Assembly: GCA_900539155.1 (NCBI GenBank)
Contig: UQBE01000005.1
Coordinates: 13,248-77,247, forward strand
DNA length: 64,000 nt
Source: an uncultured Porphyromonas sp.
GTDB taxonomy: Bacteria; Bacteroidota; Bacteroidia; Bacteroidales; Porphyromonadaceae
Direction: 5' to 3'
This document shows, piece after piece, positions 33,496-41,957 of the stretch. The notes below the pieces were generated by a model, which had not been told where the DNA came from, did no database searches, and was given only the letters and a program-made list of their open reading frames with translations. How positions within the stretch are numbered: the first letter of the stretch is position 1; the number at the start of each line of letters is the position of its first letter. The position numbers and the translations under genes were made by a program.

Positions 33496-34443
33496 ATGTC
33501 ACAGGACAAAACCATACGATGCCTTATCATTGGCTCTGGACCTGCGGGCTACACCGCAGCCATCTATGCTTCACGCGCTAACCTATCTCCCGTGCTTTAT
33601 CAGGGACTTCAGCCTGGCGGTCAGCTAACGACGACCACCGAGGTGGAGAACTTCCCCGGCTTCCCAGAGGGAATCACGGGCACTCAACTACTAGAACAGA
33701 TGCGCCAGCAGGCAGAGCGCTTCGGAGCTGACATACGTTCAGGCGAGGTGACGCGCATCGATCTCTCGGAGCGTCCCTTTAAGGTGGAGATCGATGGCTC
33801 GACGGAGCTGACGGCTCAGGCAGTTATCATCGCTACAGGCGCACGCGCTAAGTATCTCGGTCTAGAGGACGAAACGAAGTATGCTGGAATGGGCGTCTCG
33901 GCATGCGCTACGTGTGACGGCTTCTTCTATCGTAAGAAGCGTGTCGCTGTAGTAGGCGGTGGTGATACCGCTTGCGAGGAGGCTCTATACCTGGCAGGTC
34001 TCGCTGAGCAGGTTTACCTCATCGTACGCAAGGATCATCTACGCGCCTCTAAGGTGATGCAGGAGCGAGTCTTCGCTCAGCAGAATATAGAGGTGCTCTT
34101 CGAGCATAACACGCTCGGACTCTTTGGAGACAACGGCGTGGAGGGCGCACATCTTGTTTACAAGAAGGGCACCCCCGAGGAGGCCAAGCGGGATATAGCC
34201 ATCGATGGCTTCTTCCTAGCTATCGGACACAAGCCTAATACGGACTTCCTCGCAGGTCAGCTGGAGCTGGACGCTGCGGGCTATATCGTGACTTATGAGG
34301 GAAGACCGCTCACTAGTGTGGAGGGAGTCTTCGCGGCTGGTGACGTAGCTGACCCACGCTATCGCCAGGCTATTACCTCTGCCGGTACAGGCTGTCGCGC
34401 AGCCCTCGAGGTGGAGAAGTTCCTCCTCGAGAAGGGCGTCTAG
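33496..34443 (+). CDS. trxB: Thioredoxin reductase
   Basis: 315 residues from MSQDKTIRCLIIGSG; the open frame to 33403 extends through the promoter and is rejected. FAD loop IIGSGPAGYTAAIYAS, redox centre SACATCDGFFYRKK (CATC), NADPH loop VVGGGDTACEEALYL and the late GVFAAGDVADPRY motif are all present. It reduces thioredoxin with NADPH, supporting oxidative-stress defence in this anaerobe. Monocistronic or loosely linked to the SIMPL gene 61 bases downstream. Confidence 0.96.
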   Translation: MSQDKTIRCLIIGSGPAGYTAAIYASRANLSPVLYQGLQPGGQLTTTTEVENFPGFPEGITGTQLLEQMRQQAERFGADIRSGEVTRIDLSERPFKVEIDGSTELTAQAVIIATGARAKYLGLEDETKYAGMGVSACATCDGFFYRKKRVAVVGGGDTACEEALYLAGLAEQVYLIVRKDHLRASKVMQERVFAQQNIEVLFEHNTLGLFGDNGVEGAHLVYKKGTPEEAKRDIAIDGFFLAIGHKPNTDFLAGQLELDAAGYIVTYEGRPLTSVEGVFAAGDVADPRYRQAITSAGTGCRAALEVEKFLLEKGV

Positions 34444-34504
34444 CACTACGCCAGCGGGGCGCGTCACTTCATCTGCAGAAACACACCACTTAATCTAAAT
34501 AGGT

Positions 34505-35245
34505 ATGGATATGAACAAGCAGTGGACCTTTTGGGCAGCCTTGGTACTGGCTGTCGCCTTTGTCCTAGGCATCTGGATCGCAGGCTCGACCTATCTGTCG
34601 GTCCGTAAGCAGCGTATCGTCTCGGTCACGGGAAATGCGGAGCAGGACTTCGAGAGCGATCTGATCGTCTGGAGTGCTTCCTTTCGCGTGCAACGCGCTA
34701 CGCTGGGCGAAGCCTACACAGAGATAGAGCGAGAGCGCACCGTCGTCCAGGAATACCTCCAGAATGCGGGGCTCAAAGCTAACGGCTTCTCCTTCGGGAG
34801 TCTAGATGTAACGCAGAGTTACAACAGTGGCTACGACACGCATGGTAACTACCAGCAGGTGCCCAACGGCTACATCCTCACGCAGACTGTCACGGTGACT
34901 AGCGGAGACCTCGACGGTGTCGAGGAGCTCTCGAAGAGTATCTCTTCGCTCATCTCGCAGGGAGTGGAGATCACGAGCGAGGCACCCGCCTACTACTACA
35001 CAAGTCTCGATGACCTCAAGCATCAGATGCTACGCCAAGCCTCTGAGGACGCGCTGAACCGCGCCGAAGAGATTGCCTCGGGAAGCCGTGGCAAGGTGGG
35101 CAAGTTGCAGAATGCCTCAATGGGCGTCTTCCAAATTGTCGGCAAGAACGCAGGCGAAGACTACTCGTGGGGCGGTGCGTTCAACACCTCCTCTCGCCAG
35201 AAGACCATCTCCGTAACCGTTCGCGCCACCTACGCTCTCCGCTAA
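34505..35245 (+). CDS. SIMPL (DUF541) domain envelope protein
   Basis: 246 residues. An N-terminal membrane anchor (WTFWAALVLAVAFVLGIW) is followed by the SIMPL/DUF541 fold: RIVSVTGNAEQDFESDL, YTEIERERTVVQEYL, and the end SRQKTISVTVRATYALR. Family members form periplasmic oligomers and are linked to oxidative-stress resistance; precise role unknown. It follows trxB by 61 bases on the same strand, which would fit a redox-stress pairing. A strong hairpin follows. Confidence 0.8.
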   Translation: MDMNKQWTFWAALVLAVAFVLGIWIAGSTYLSVRKQRIVSVTGNAEQDFESDLIVWSASFRVQRATLGEAYTEIERERTVVQEYLQNAGLKANGFSFGSLDVTQSYNSGYDTHGNYQQVPNGYILTQTVTVTSGDLDGVEELSKSISSLISQGVEITSEAPAYYYTSLDDLKHQMLRQASEDALNRAEEIASGSRGKVGKLQNASMGVFQIVGKNAGEDYSWGGAFNTSSRQKTISVTVRATYALR

Positions 35246-35290
35246 GCGTACGACCTGACTGCAAGAGCAGTCGGACCACTTCTCATCATC

Positions 35291-35344
35291 TGTAGCCCGC
35301 TGTAAGGATGCGCCTCATCACGAGCCTCCACACAGCGGGCTACA
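35291..35344 (+). terminator. Perfect 13-bp inverted repeat after the SIMPL gene
   Basis: TGTAGCCCGCTGT (35291-35303) and ACAGCGGGCTACA (35332-35344), loop 28 bases. Likely terminator. Confidence 0.7.
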
Positions 35345-35441
35345 CCGTTCCGCCGATTCCTTCATCACTCCTCCCGCATCTCTACCGTCTCCCCTCGCAT
35401 CGCTCGACAATCTTCCCGTTGCATCAGTCTCAAATAATCAG

Positions 35442-35449
35442 TACCTTTG
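35442..35449 (+). promoter_or_regulatory. Promoter -7 box (TACCTTTG) for dCMP deaminase
   Basis: TACCTTTG 34 bases before the ATG at 35483. Confidence 0.55.
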
Positions 35450-35482
35450 TGACGATTTACGCTAGGAGTAAATCAAAACACG

Positions 35483-35968
35483 ATGACAATCACACCGACT
35501 ACCCCCTCTGCTTCTGACTCAAAGCAGACCATCTTAGACCGCCGTTACCTGCGTATGGCTCGCATATGGGCTGAGAACTCTTACTGCCGCCGCAGACAAG
35601 TAGGAGCACTCATCGTGCGCGATCAGATGATTATCTCGGACGGCTACAACGGTACGCCTTCTGGATTCGAGAATGTGTGCGAAGATGAGGAGGGGATTAC
35701 CAAGCCCTACGTCCTCCACGCTGAGGCAAATGCTATCACCAAGGTAGCAGCATCGGGCAATAACTGCACAGGCGCCACTATTTATATCACAGCTTCTCCC
35801 TGTCTTGAGTGCGCCAAGCTAATCATCCAAAGTCGTATCAGGCGCGTCGTCTACGGAGAGCAGTACCGTCTTACGGATGGCGTCGAGCTACTCGAGCGGG
35901 CTGGTATCGAAGTGGTCTACATACCTCTCGACACCGCACCCCAAGCGACAGAGCAGTCGTCTCATTAG
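35483..35968 (+). CDS. dCMP deaminase (ComEB-like)
   Basis: 161 residues of the cytidine/deoxycytidylate deaminase fold. Zinc ligands lie in VLHAEANAITK (HAE) and ASPCLECAKLI (PCxxC), and NGTPSGFENVCED is typical of dCMP deaminases. It converts dCMP to dUMP for thymidylate synthesis. It starts a probable operon with the S41 protease (42-base gap) and 5-FTHF cyclo-ligase. Confidence 0.92.
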   Translation: MTITPTTPSASDSKQTILDRRYLRMARIWAENSYCRRRQVGALIVRDQMIISDGYNGTPSGFENVCEDEEGITKPYVLHAEANAITKVAASGNNCTGATIYITASPCLECAKLIIQSRIRRVVYGEQYRLTDGVELLERAGIEVVYIPLDTAPQATEQSSH

Positions 35969-36010
35969 TATATGTACCTATCTAGATATTGAGAAGAACA
36001 AGTGGTCGAT

Positions 36011-37597
36011 ATGCGTCGTCAATATAAGTATTTGCTCTGCCTCGCTGCGGGTGTACTGATCGGGGGAGGGGCATTCTGGCTTGTGTCTCGCTATAGAAGT
36101 TTCACACACGCCGACAAGTTTGATCAGGTACTTCAGTTGATTGACAAGTACTATGTGGACTCAGTGGATGTCGAAGAGCTAAGGACCAATATGCTTCCCT
36201 ACTTGCTCGGTGCGCTCGATCCGCACTCGACTTACATTCCTCCCCTAGAGTCTGAGCGTGAGGAGCAGAGACTGGAGGGACAGTTCGAGGGGATTGGTAT
36301 CATCTACAACATCATCACCGACACAATTGTCGTGGATCAGGTCTTCGATGGGGGGCCCTCGGAGACGGCGGGGCTAGAGCCGGGTGATCGCATCCTCTCC
36401 TGCAATGGCAAGAGTCTCCTCAGAGAGCGCAACAATCAGGACTCCATCATGAGTGCTTTAAGAGGTCCCGTGGGATCCGTGGCGCAGCTCTCTATCCTAC
36501 GACGCCATAAGCCCTCCAAGGTAAGTGTAGTACGGGGTCCTGTACCCATTAGGAGCATCGACGTGAGCTACATGCTGACGCCGACCATCGGGCTGATGCA
36601 GATTACCACCTGGGCACGTACCACTTATGACGAGTTCATCCAGCACTGGGGACAGTTGCAGCGGGCTGGAGCTAAAGCCCTAATCCTCGACCTAAGAGAC
36701 AACACCGGTGGATACATGACCTCCGCAATCGCAGTCGCTAATGAGTTCCTACGTAAAGACCAATTGGTAGTTTACACTGAGGGACGCACAATGCCCCGCG
36801 AAGATATCATAGCAAACGGTGAGGGGATGCTCCAAGACCTGCCACTTATCGTGCTGGTCAATGAGAATAGTGCCTCGGCCTCTGAGATTTTTTCGGGGGC
36901 TATGCAGGACCACGATCGCGCTATCATCGTAGGGCGGCAGACCTATGGCAAGGGATTAGTTCAGCAACCCTTTACCTTCTCTGACCACTCCAGTGTACGT
37001 CTCACCGTAGCTCGCTACTACACCCCCTCGGGGCGCAACATCCAGCGTCCCTATGAGCAGGGCAGTCTCTCCTCCATCGAGGAGAGTCTCTCGAGCGTCT
37101 CTGATATCAAGCCCGTGGGAGACTGTCCCGACTCCTTGAGCCTTACTAGGGGCAGACAGTACCACAGCGACAAGGGGCGTCTCCTATTCAGTGGCTACGG
37201 CATCATGCCCGACATCTTCATTCCTCAGGACACCGCCATGATTAATGCGTATGCAGCGCGCCTGATTATGTCCGGAGCTATGCAGGAGTTTGCCTTTTAC
37301 TTTGTAGACCTCAATAGAGAGAGCCTGAGTGATTTGAGTTCCGTGCAGGAGCTCCTTGCACTCCTTGTACAGGACAGGTCTCTACTCAATGACCTTGCTG
37401 CCTACGCTGCCGAGCAAGGCATTGCCCAGCGTCCGCAGATGCTACGCCAAGCAGCCCAAAGGCTCTCACAGCAAATGTACGCTCTAATAGCCAACCATCT
37501 CTTTGGCGCCACTGGATTCTATCAGGTGATGACCCAGGAAGACCCGATGATATCCAGTGCTGAGCGATACTTACTAGACAATTACCCTACTCTATAA
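36011..37597 (+). CDS. S41-family C-terminal processing protease with PDZ domain
   Basis: About 528 residues from MRRQYKYLL (a GTG at 36002 is an alternative). An N-terminal anchor (LLCLAAGVLIGGGAFWLV) leads to FEGIGIIYNIITDTIVV, a PDZ domain (GLEPGDRILSCNGKSL), and the S41 core with VNENSASASEIFSGA (catalytic Ser) and GRQTYGKGLVQQ (catalytic Lys). It trims periplasmic or envelope proteins. The C-terminal roughly 120 residues resemble the extra domain of Bacteroidetes CtpA-type proteases. It is followed by cyclo-ligase after 7 bases. Confidence 0.92.
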   Translation: MRRQYKYLLCLAAGVLIGGGAFWLVSRYRSFTHADKFDQVLQLIDKYYVDSVDVEELRTNMLPYLLGALDPHSTYIPPLESEREEQRLEGQFEGIGIIYNIITDTIVVDQVFDGGPSETAGLEPGDRILSCNGKSLLRERNNQDSIMSALRGPVGSVAQLSILRRHKPSKVSVVRGPVPIRSIDVSYMLTPTIGLMQITTWARTTYDEFIQHWGQLQRAGAKALILDLRDNTGGYMTSAIAVANEFLRKDQLVVYTEGRTMPREDIIANGEGMLQDLPLIVLVNENSASASEIFSGAMQDHDRAIIVGRQTYGKGLVQQPFTFSDHSSVRLTVARYYTPSGRNIQRPYEQGSLSSIEESLSSVSDIKPVGDCPDSLSLTRGRQYHSDKGRLLFSGYGIMPDIFIPQDTAMINAYAARLIMSGAMQEFAFYFVDLNRESLSDLSSVQELLALLVQDRSLLNDLAAYAAEQGIAQRPQMLRQAAQRLSQQMYALIANHLFGATGFYQVMTQEDPMISSAERYLLDNYPTL

Positions 37598-37604
37598 CAA
37601 GAGA

Positions 37605-38192
37605 ATGAGCACCCCCACGACACAGAGAGAAGAGAAAAAAGCCCTTCGCCGCGCCCTTCGCGAGGCGAAGCGTAGCTACTGGACCGAAGAATACCGGCAG
37701 AGCGTCTCGGAGCGCATCTGTCAGCAGATAGAGAGCTTTCTTCCCTTCGTGCGCAGCCAGTGCGTAGCCCTTTACTGTGCACTGCCTGACGAAGTAGACC
37801 TGACGCCGATTCTAACCGCTCATAAGCAGGAAAAGCAGCTCTTGATACCGCGCGTCGAGGGTGACGACATCAACTTCTACGCCTACGAGCCTGACGCCCT
37901 AGTCACCAGCGGGGGGTACAAAATCCTCGAGCCGACAGCCCTGCAGGACGAAGCGGTAGACCCAGCCGACATCGAGCTAATCCTAGTACCAGGGGTCGCT
38001 TTCGACCCGCACGGCGGACGCATGGGTCGTGGCAAGGGGTACTACGACCGCTTTTTCGTACGCTGTCCTCACGCTCTGCGTGTAGCGGTCACTGACTCGC
38101 AGCAGATTGTCGAGCGCATCCCTCTAGACCCGTGGGACAAGACAATGCACTACGTCATCTCAGAGGAGCGCGTCCTCGAGGTGCGCGACTAG
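37605..38192 (+). CDS. 5-formyltetrahydrofolate cyclo-ligase
   Basis: 195 residues. The N-terminal REEKKALRRALREAKRSYW and the C-terminal signature GGRMGRGKGYYDRFF identify the family, with ATP-binding GVAFDPHG just before. It converts 5-formyl-THF to 5,10-methenyl-THF, recycling folate. It is the last gene of the short operon with the protease. Downstream begins a dense repeat zone. Confidence 0.92.
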   Translation: MSTPTTQREEKKALRRALREAKRSYWTEEYRQSVSERICQQIESFLPFVRSQCVALYCALPDEVDLTPILTAHKQEKQLLIPRVEGDDINFYAYEPDALVTSGGYKILEPTALQDEAVDPADIELILVPGVAFDPHGGRMGRGKGYYDRFFVRCPHALRVAVTDSQQIVERIPLDPWDKTMHYVISEERVLEVRD

Positions 38193-38224
38193 CACCCTAG
38201 GCGAGCGAACTGCTACTGCGTCCG

Positions 38225-38363
38225 AACCCCGATGACGAGTAACGATATGTAGGGACGCACGTTGAGTATCTAGTGGGAGGGCGTCCGTTGTCGAATGATC
38301 TTGACGATGTTTCGCTTTGACGGGGACGGACGCACAGACCGTGCGTCCCTACAGATCGGGGTT
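38225..38363. repeat. Nested inverted-repeat intergenic element, copy I
   Basis: Outer arms AACCCCGAT (38225-38233) and ATCGGGGTT (38355-38363) enclose TGTAGGGACGCACG (38248-38261) and CGTGCGTCCCTACA (38340-38353). Inside lies AGTGGGAGGGCGTCCGTTG, shared with two other sites. It is a REP/BIME-like hairpin with no coding content. It may also terminate the upstream operon. Confidence 0.65.
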
Positions 38364-38405
38364 ACAGCGTTTGATGAGTGGAATTGTCGTGCTGACGTAG
38401 CTTGT

Positions 38406-38485
38406 GTAGGGGCGGACCTACGTGTCCGCCCGCAGAATAGACTGCGCTCTGGTGAGGACGGGCGGACACACAGGTCCGCCCCTAC
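38406..38485. repeat. Long hairpin intergenic element, copy II
   Basis: 27-bp arms from 38406-38432 and 38459-38485 pair except at two central bases: GTAGGGGCGGACCT, then GTGTCCGCCCG, against the complement. The loop is 26 bases. It is the same repeat family as copy I by the TAGGGGCG(G/C)AC core. Confidence 0.7.
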
Positions 38486-38610
38486 GGTGGGAGCCCCCAC
38501 CCCGCCGAGCGGTTCACCGAAGAGAAGTCGACCGAGCTTCCGAAACGAGAAAAAAAACTTCGCTTTTTACTTGCATATGAACTTAGAAAGCAGGGTGTCG
38601 TATCGATGTT

Positions 38611-38718
38611 CTAGTCAGAGGGCGTCCGTTGTGTCAAAGTGAGACAGCGTTAAGTTGTTATCGGTCACGGCTGGTTCGGGGACGGACGCCCTCCGGCTGG
38701 ACACTTCCGTGCGTCCCT
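38611..38718. repeat. Intergenic repeat, copy III
   Basis: GAGGGCGTCCGT (38618-38629) pairs with ACGGACGCCCTC (38682-38693). It is preceded by TAGTCA and followed by TGCGTCCCTAT. The internal TTGTGTCAAAG matches the solitary half at 24663. Confidence 0.6.
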
Positions 38719-38729
38719 ATAAAGAGTTA

Positions 38730-38968
38730 CGTCCGACTCCCTCCTTTCTCGAATATCCACGTGGGAAATCTCAAATCTCCACGTGGATATTTTTTATTTT
38801 CCACGTGGGCGTCATTCATTTCCTCCGAAGTTTCATTTGATTCCTCCGAGGAATTTTTTCTTCCCCACGTGGGAAATAAAAATTCTCCACCTGGATATTT
38901 CGAAATATCCACGTGGGAATCCGTTTCCTCCGACATAGTGCCGTATCAATATGTAGTCGGGTCTAAAT
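38730..38968 (-). repeat. Phased CCACGTGG element, copy 3
   Basis: Motif starts at 38757, 38779, 38801, 38865, 38887 (variant CCACCTGG) and 38909, with spacing 22-22-64-22-22. The central motifs TTCCTCCGAAG (38820) and TTCCTCCGAGGAA (38841) keep the same 21-22 bp pitch. It is inverted relative to copies 1 and 2. The ATATGTAGTCGGGTCTAAAT flank matches copy 2, and a lone MITE end (ATGCGTCAGCCTTGG) follows directly. Confidence 0.9.
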
Positions 38969-39024
38969 TAATGCGTCAGCCTTGGATAAGTGGAGGGGTA
39001 TTTGGTCTTCTCAGATATTCTTCG

Positions 39025-39032
39025 TATCTTTG
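39025..39032 (+). promoter_or_regulatory. Promoter -7 box (TATCTTTG) for tRNA-fMet
   Basis: TATCTTTG 15 bases upstream of the tRNA 5' end. Confidence 0.55.
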
Positions 39033-39046
39033 CAGATACAAACGAC

Positions 39047-39118
<72 letters not shown>

Positions 39119-39128
39119 CTATGATTCG

Positions 39129-39170
39129 AGAGGTGTCTTTTCCTACTAGGGAGAGACACCTCTTTTTCTT
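39129..39170 (+). terminator. Rho-independent terminator after tRNA-fMet
   Basis: AGAGGTGTCT (39129-39138) pairs with AGACACCTCT (39154-39163), followed by TTTTTCTT. Confidence 0.85.
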
Positions 39171-39209
39171 ATTCAGTGGCGGGTGAGCGAGCAATAGTCT
39201 CATATAAGG

Positions 39210-39249
39210 AAAGCACGCTACGCACCGACGAGGGTGTGTAGCGTGCTTT
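39210..39249 (-). terminator. Terminator of rpmE2
   Basis: AAAGCACGCTAC (39210-39221) and GTAGCGTGCTTT (39238-39249), perfect 12 bp. It lies downstream of rpmE2 in its own direction and may also stop readthrough from the tRNA. Confidence 0.75.
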
Positions 39250-39311
39250 GCGATGATGTAGTGGGAGGGAGCGAGAGAGGCGGTGTGCGCTCTCAGACTC
39301 CGATGAGTGGC

Positions 39312-39575
39312 TTACTTGTCAGCCTTCTTGCCACGATTGCCGTAACGGCTCATGAACTTATCGACACGTCCTGCCGTATCGACGAGCTTGGCCTTGCCCG
39401 TGTAGAAAGGGTGAGAGGTGTTCGAAATCTCTATCTTAATAAGAGGATAGGTCTCACCATCAATCTCGATAGTCTCCTTAGCGTTTGCTGTACTCTTCGT
39501 GATGAAGACTTCGTCGTTGGACATATCTTTGAATGCCACTGGACGGTAATTCTCAGGATGTAGATCCTTTTTCAT
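39312..39575 (-). CDS. rpmE2: 50S ribosomal protein L31, type B
   Basis: 87 residues: MKKDLHPENYRPVAFKDM opens the protein, SNTSHPFYTGKAKLVDT is the L31 signature, and the end is basic. The zinc-binding Cys residues of type A are absent, so this is the zinc-independent type B form. It is a component of the large subunit and inter-subunit bridge. Monocistronic, with a promoter box at 39757-39764 and a leader near 180 bases that begins with a stem-loop. Confidence 0.95.
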   Translation of the reverse strand: MKKDLHPENYRPVAFKDMSNDEVFITKSTANAKETIEIDGETYPLIKIEISNTSHPFYTGKAKLVDTAGRVDKFMSRYGNRGKKADK

Positions 39576-39694
39576 TGCTTTGTTGCGTTTAAGTAGTTAA
39601 TAATCTTGCAGGAGCGTGGCTCTCCTCATACTCAGTAGCAGGAGGGCTAGTGATGGTCTCTGCCATCGTCTAGCACCACGTGGATACCGCAAGG

Positions 39695-39764
39695 GCTTGT
39701 CTCGATCAAGTAGCAATCGTGAGCTGCTCACACTTGGGGAGACAAGCTTCGAGGGGCAAAGGTA
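39695..39764 (-). promoter_or_regulatory. rpmE2 promoter and leader stem-loop
   Basis: Reverse-strand TACCTTTG at 39757-39764. The predicted RNA begins with GAAGCTTGTCTC-like sequence and forms a stem from GCTTGTCTC (39739-39747 complement) and GAGACAAGC (39695-39703 complement), with a GAGCAGCTC mini-palindrome within. It is a candidate autogenous L31 leader. The rest of the 39576-39694 leader shows nothing else clear. Confidence 0.45.
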
Positions 39765-39822
39765 CAATAAATATCTGAATCTTCGCCCCTCGAGACCGTT
39801 TTCGACTATGTCGCAAGTCGGG

Positions 39823-41739
39823 CTAGAGTGTTACCTTAATCCATTCGTTGCCGACCTGCAGGAGGTAGACGCCTGCGGGAAGCTGTGCGACGGTGAGCGT
39901 AGCACTGCCCGTTGCGGTGGCGACGAGTGTGCCGGTGAGTGTGTAGAGACGGATGGTCTCGCCTGCTGAGGCTCCCAGCACAGTGAGCGTCTGGTCGGTC
40001 TGCGCAATCTGATAGCGTGTAGCTGCTACCGCATCGATGGCGTCATGGATGGCGAAGATGACCTTGACCTCCGTCTTCTTGTCAACAGTCAGTGTATAGC
40101 TTGCTTGCTCCTTGCCCACAGGGATGATCTCCTCATTGACCTGCCACTCCTTGACGATGTTGTTGGTGAAAGCTTTCGCCTCAAAGAGCACCTTCGTACC
40201 CTTGGCAACGAATGTCCCTGAGGTAAACGGCTTGCCATCGACCGTGACCGTCAGCTTGCCCTCGCCCTCCTGGGAGAAGGTGACGAGACAGTTGTCTTCT
40301 GCCTTGGCAAAGGTGACAGTGACGTTCATTGGCTCGCTATACATATTGACTTGGATGGTGCTCTCCGTGACGGGCTTCTTGTTAATCCCTGGAGTCATCT
40401 GTACGACATTATTGATGCTCCACTTAGTAATCATATAGCCCTCAGCTGGTGTTGCTGTGAATGTGAGTGGTGTACCCGGCTCTACCTCGGCACCTGTGGT
40501 GAGCTTAGTGTCACCCGCCATGGCGTCGATGGTGCCTCCCTCACTAGCGGTGAAGGTAAGTTTCTGCTTTTCCTGAGGATAGACGGCACCCTCGCGAGCG
40601 ATGTCTAGCTTGAGCTCAGGATCTTCATACTTGCTCTTACCGTAGTCGGGGTAGTAGGCATTGGTGGTCTTGATGCTTAGCTGGATAGCGTCTAGCGGGT
40701 TGTCGCCGCCAAAGCCACCGAAGCCACGCTCGAGGATGATGAGATCGCTCCCCTTGCGGATGTAGTCCTGTCCCTCTTTGAGCGTACGTGGCGTGTTGAG
40801 CTGCTTGACCTGCTTGAGGGTTGTAAGCTGTGGTGCGCCGTCGGCATCTTTCACCTCGAGCATATCGGCTAGGTGGATGGTGTTCTTGTCCACGCACTCG
40901 GGAGCTAGGCGTATGCCAGCCTGCCCATATTCAAACTTGGTGAGCGCCGGACGCTTGAGCGGTAACGAAGAGTAGGGGAGGAAGTTGCCTGAGAGGTCGA
41001 CCTCTTTAAGCGCAACTAGCTCCTTGATGCCGTTGATTTTATAGAGGTTGCACTGCTTGAGCGTGAGGTCGGTTAGGGTAGTCGCTCCGGTTAGATCGAT
41101 CGTCTCCAGGTTCGGCTGATACTGTAGATTGACCTGCTTTAGGGCGGTGTAGCCAGATAGGTCTAGATGCTTATTGGAGAGTGTGGCATAGTATCTATCC
41201 GTAGTAGAGGCGGGGCTAGTGATGGATACGCTCCTAAGTAGCGATTGCTCTGAAGGAAGCTTAATCCCAGGCGCATTGTAGAGGACGATATCCTCAAGTT
41301 TGGGACAATTCGTAAGGTCTACCATCTGCTCGCGACTGTCTCGAAGCGTGTAGTTTGGAACGCCAAGCCGCAACTTCTGTAGCTCTGGGGCTACAATCTT
41401 GCCAAAGCCTGAGAAGCCTGCAGCAACACTGGAGCTGCGTAGCTGCGTAAGATGGGCAGCGTCAATCTTGATGACTGTCTCCTCCGCTAGCGCAGTGGCA
41501 TACGAGTGGTGGACAGACCGATACTGTCCATTGTACTTCTCTACGGTGCCATCGCCGAAGTCGATGCTGCTCGCCTCAGCCCCACTGAGGTAGCTCACCT
41601 CAAAGTTGACAAATAGCGCGCCCTTAGGTACGATTAGTTCTACCTGAGCGGGCTCAGCGGGCTCCTGAGCCGTACAGACGACCTGCCCCAGCAGGAGGAC
41701 GGTCAGCGTAAGTAGTAAATAGTGTAGTCTTTGTGTCAT
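39823..41739 (-). CDS. Secreted leucine-rich-repeat surface protein with type IX sorting domain
   Basis: 638 residues. Signal peptide RLHYLLLTLTVLLLGQVVC ends near TAQEPAEP. Residues 90-300 are irregular LRR-like repeats (LETIDLTGATTLTDLTL, LVALKEVDLSGNFLPY). Residues about 395-580 hold two InlB-B/bacterial-repeat units (FTATPAEGYMITKWSINN). The tail LYTLTGTLVATATGSATL to GVYLLQVGNEWIKVTL is a type IX C-terminal domain. It is probably an exposed adhesin or host-interaction protein. Divergently transcribed from the DUF4831 gene. Confidence 0.85.
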   Translation of the reverse strand: MTQRLHYLLLTLTVLLLGQVVCTAQEPAEPAQVELIVPKGALFVNFEVSYLSGAEASSIDFGDGTVEKYNGQYRSVHHSYATALAEETVIKIDAAHLTQLRSSSVAAGFSGFGKIVAPELQKLRLGVPNYTLRDSREQMVDLTNCPKLEDIVLYNAPGIKLPSEQSLLRSVSITSPASTTDRYYATLSNKHLDLSGYTALKQVNLQYQPNLETIDLTGATTLTDLTLKQCNLYKINGIKELVALKEVDLSGNFLPYSSLPLKRPALTKFEYGQAGIRLAPECVDKNTIHLADMLEVKDADGAPQLTTLKQVKQLNTPRTLKEGQDYIRKGSDLIILERGFGGFGGDNPLDAIQLSIKTTNAYYPDYGKSKYEDPELKLDIAREGAVYPQEKQKLTFTASEGGTIDAMAGDTKLTTGAEVEPGTPLTFTATPAEGYMITKWSINNVVQMTPGINKKPVTESTIQVNMYSEPMNVTVTFAKAEDNCLVTFSQEGEGKLTVTVDGKPFTSGTFVAKGTKVLFEAKAFTNNIVKEWQVNEEIIPVGKEQASYTLTVDKKTEVKVIFAIHDAIDAVAATRYQIAQTDQTLTVLGASAGETIRLYTLTGTLVATATGSATLTVAQLPAGVYLLQVGNEWIKVTL

Positions 41740-41769
41740 AGACTTTTGTCTTTAGATGATTGGTTCTCA

Positions 41770-41777
41770 CAAATGTA
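41770..41777 (-). promoter_or_regulatory. Promoter -7 box (TACATTTG) for the LRR gene
   Basis: Reverse-strand TACATTTG about 31 bases before the start, in an AT-rich stretch. Confidence 0.5.
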
Positions 41778-41921
41778 CAAAAAACATTGATGCACTGAGC
41801 TATGCTCCGTAGTAACTTGCGCCACGCCGACTCTCTCGAAGGGGTGAGCTGTAGCAGGGGGCGCGAGTTTTTGGCGCAAGCTTGCCAGATATCTAATCTC
41901 TGACTTCCAATCTCTTTTTCG

Positions 41922-41929
41922 TATCTTTG
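41922..41929 (+). promoter_or_regulatory. Promoter -7 box (TATCTTTG) for the DUF4831 gene
   Basis: TATCTTTG 29 bases before the ATG at 41958. Confidence 0.55.
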
Positions 41930-41957
41930 TCCCAAGTCTATTTTTCACTGGTAGATT

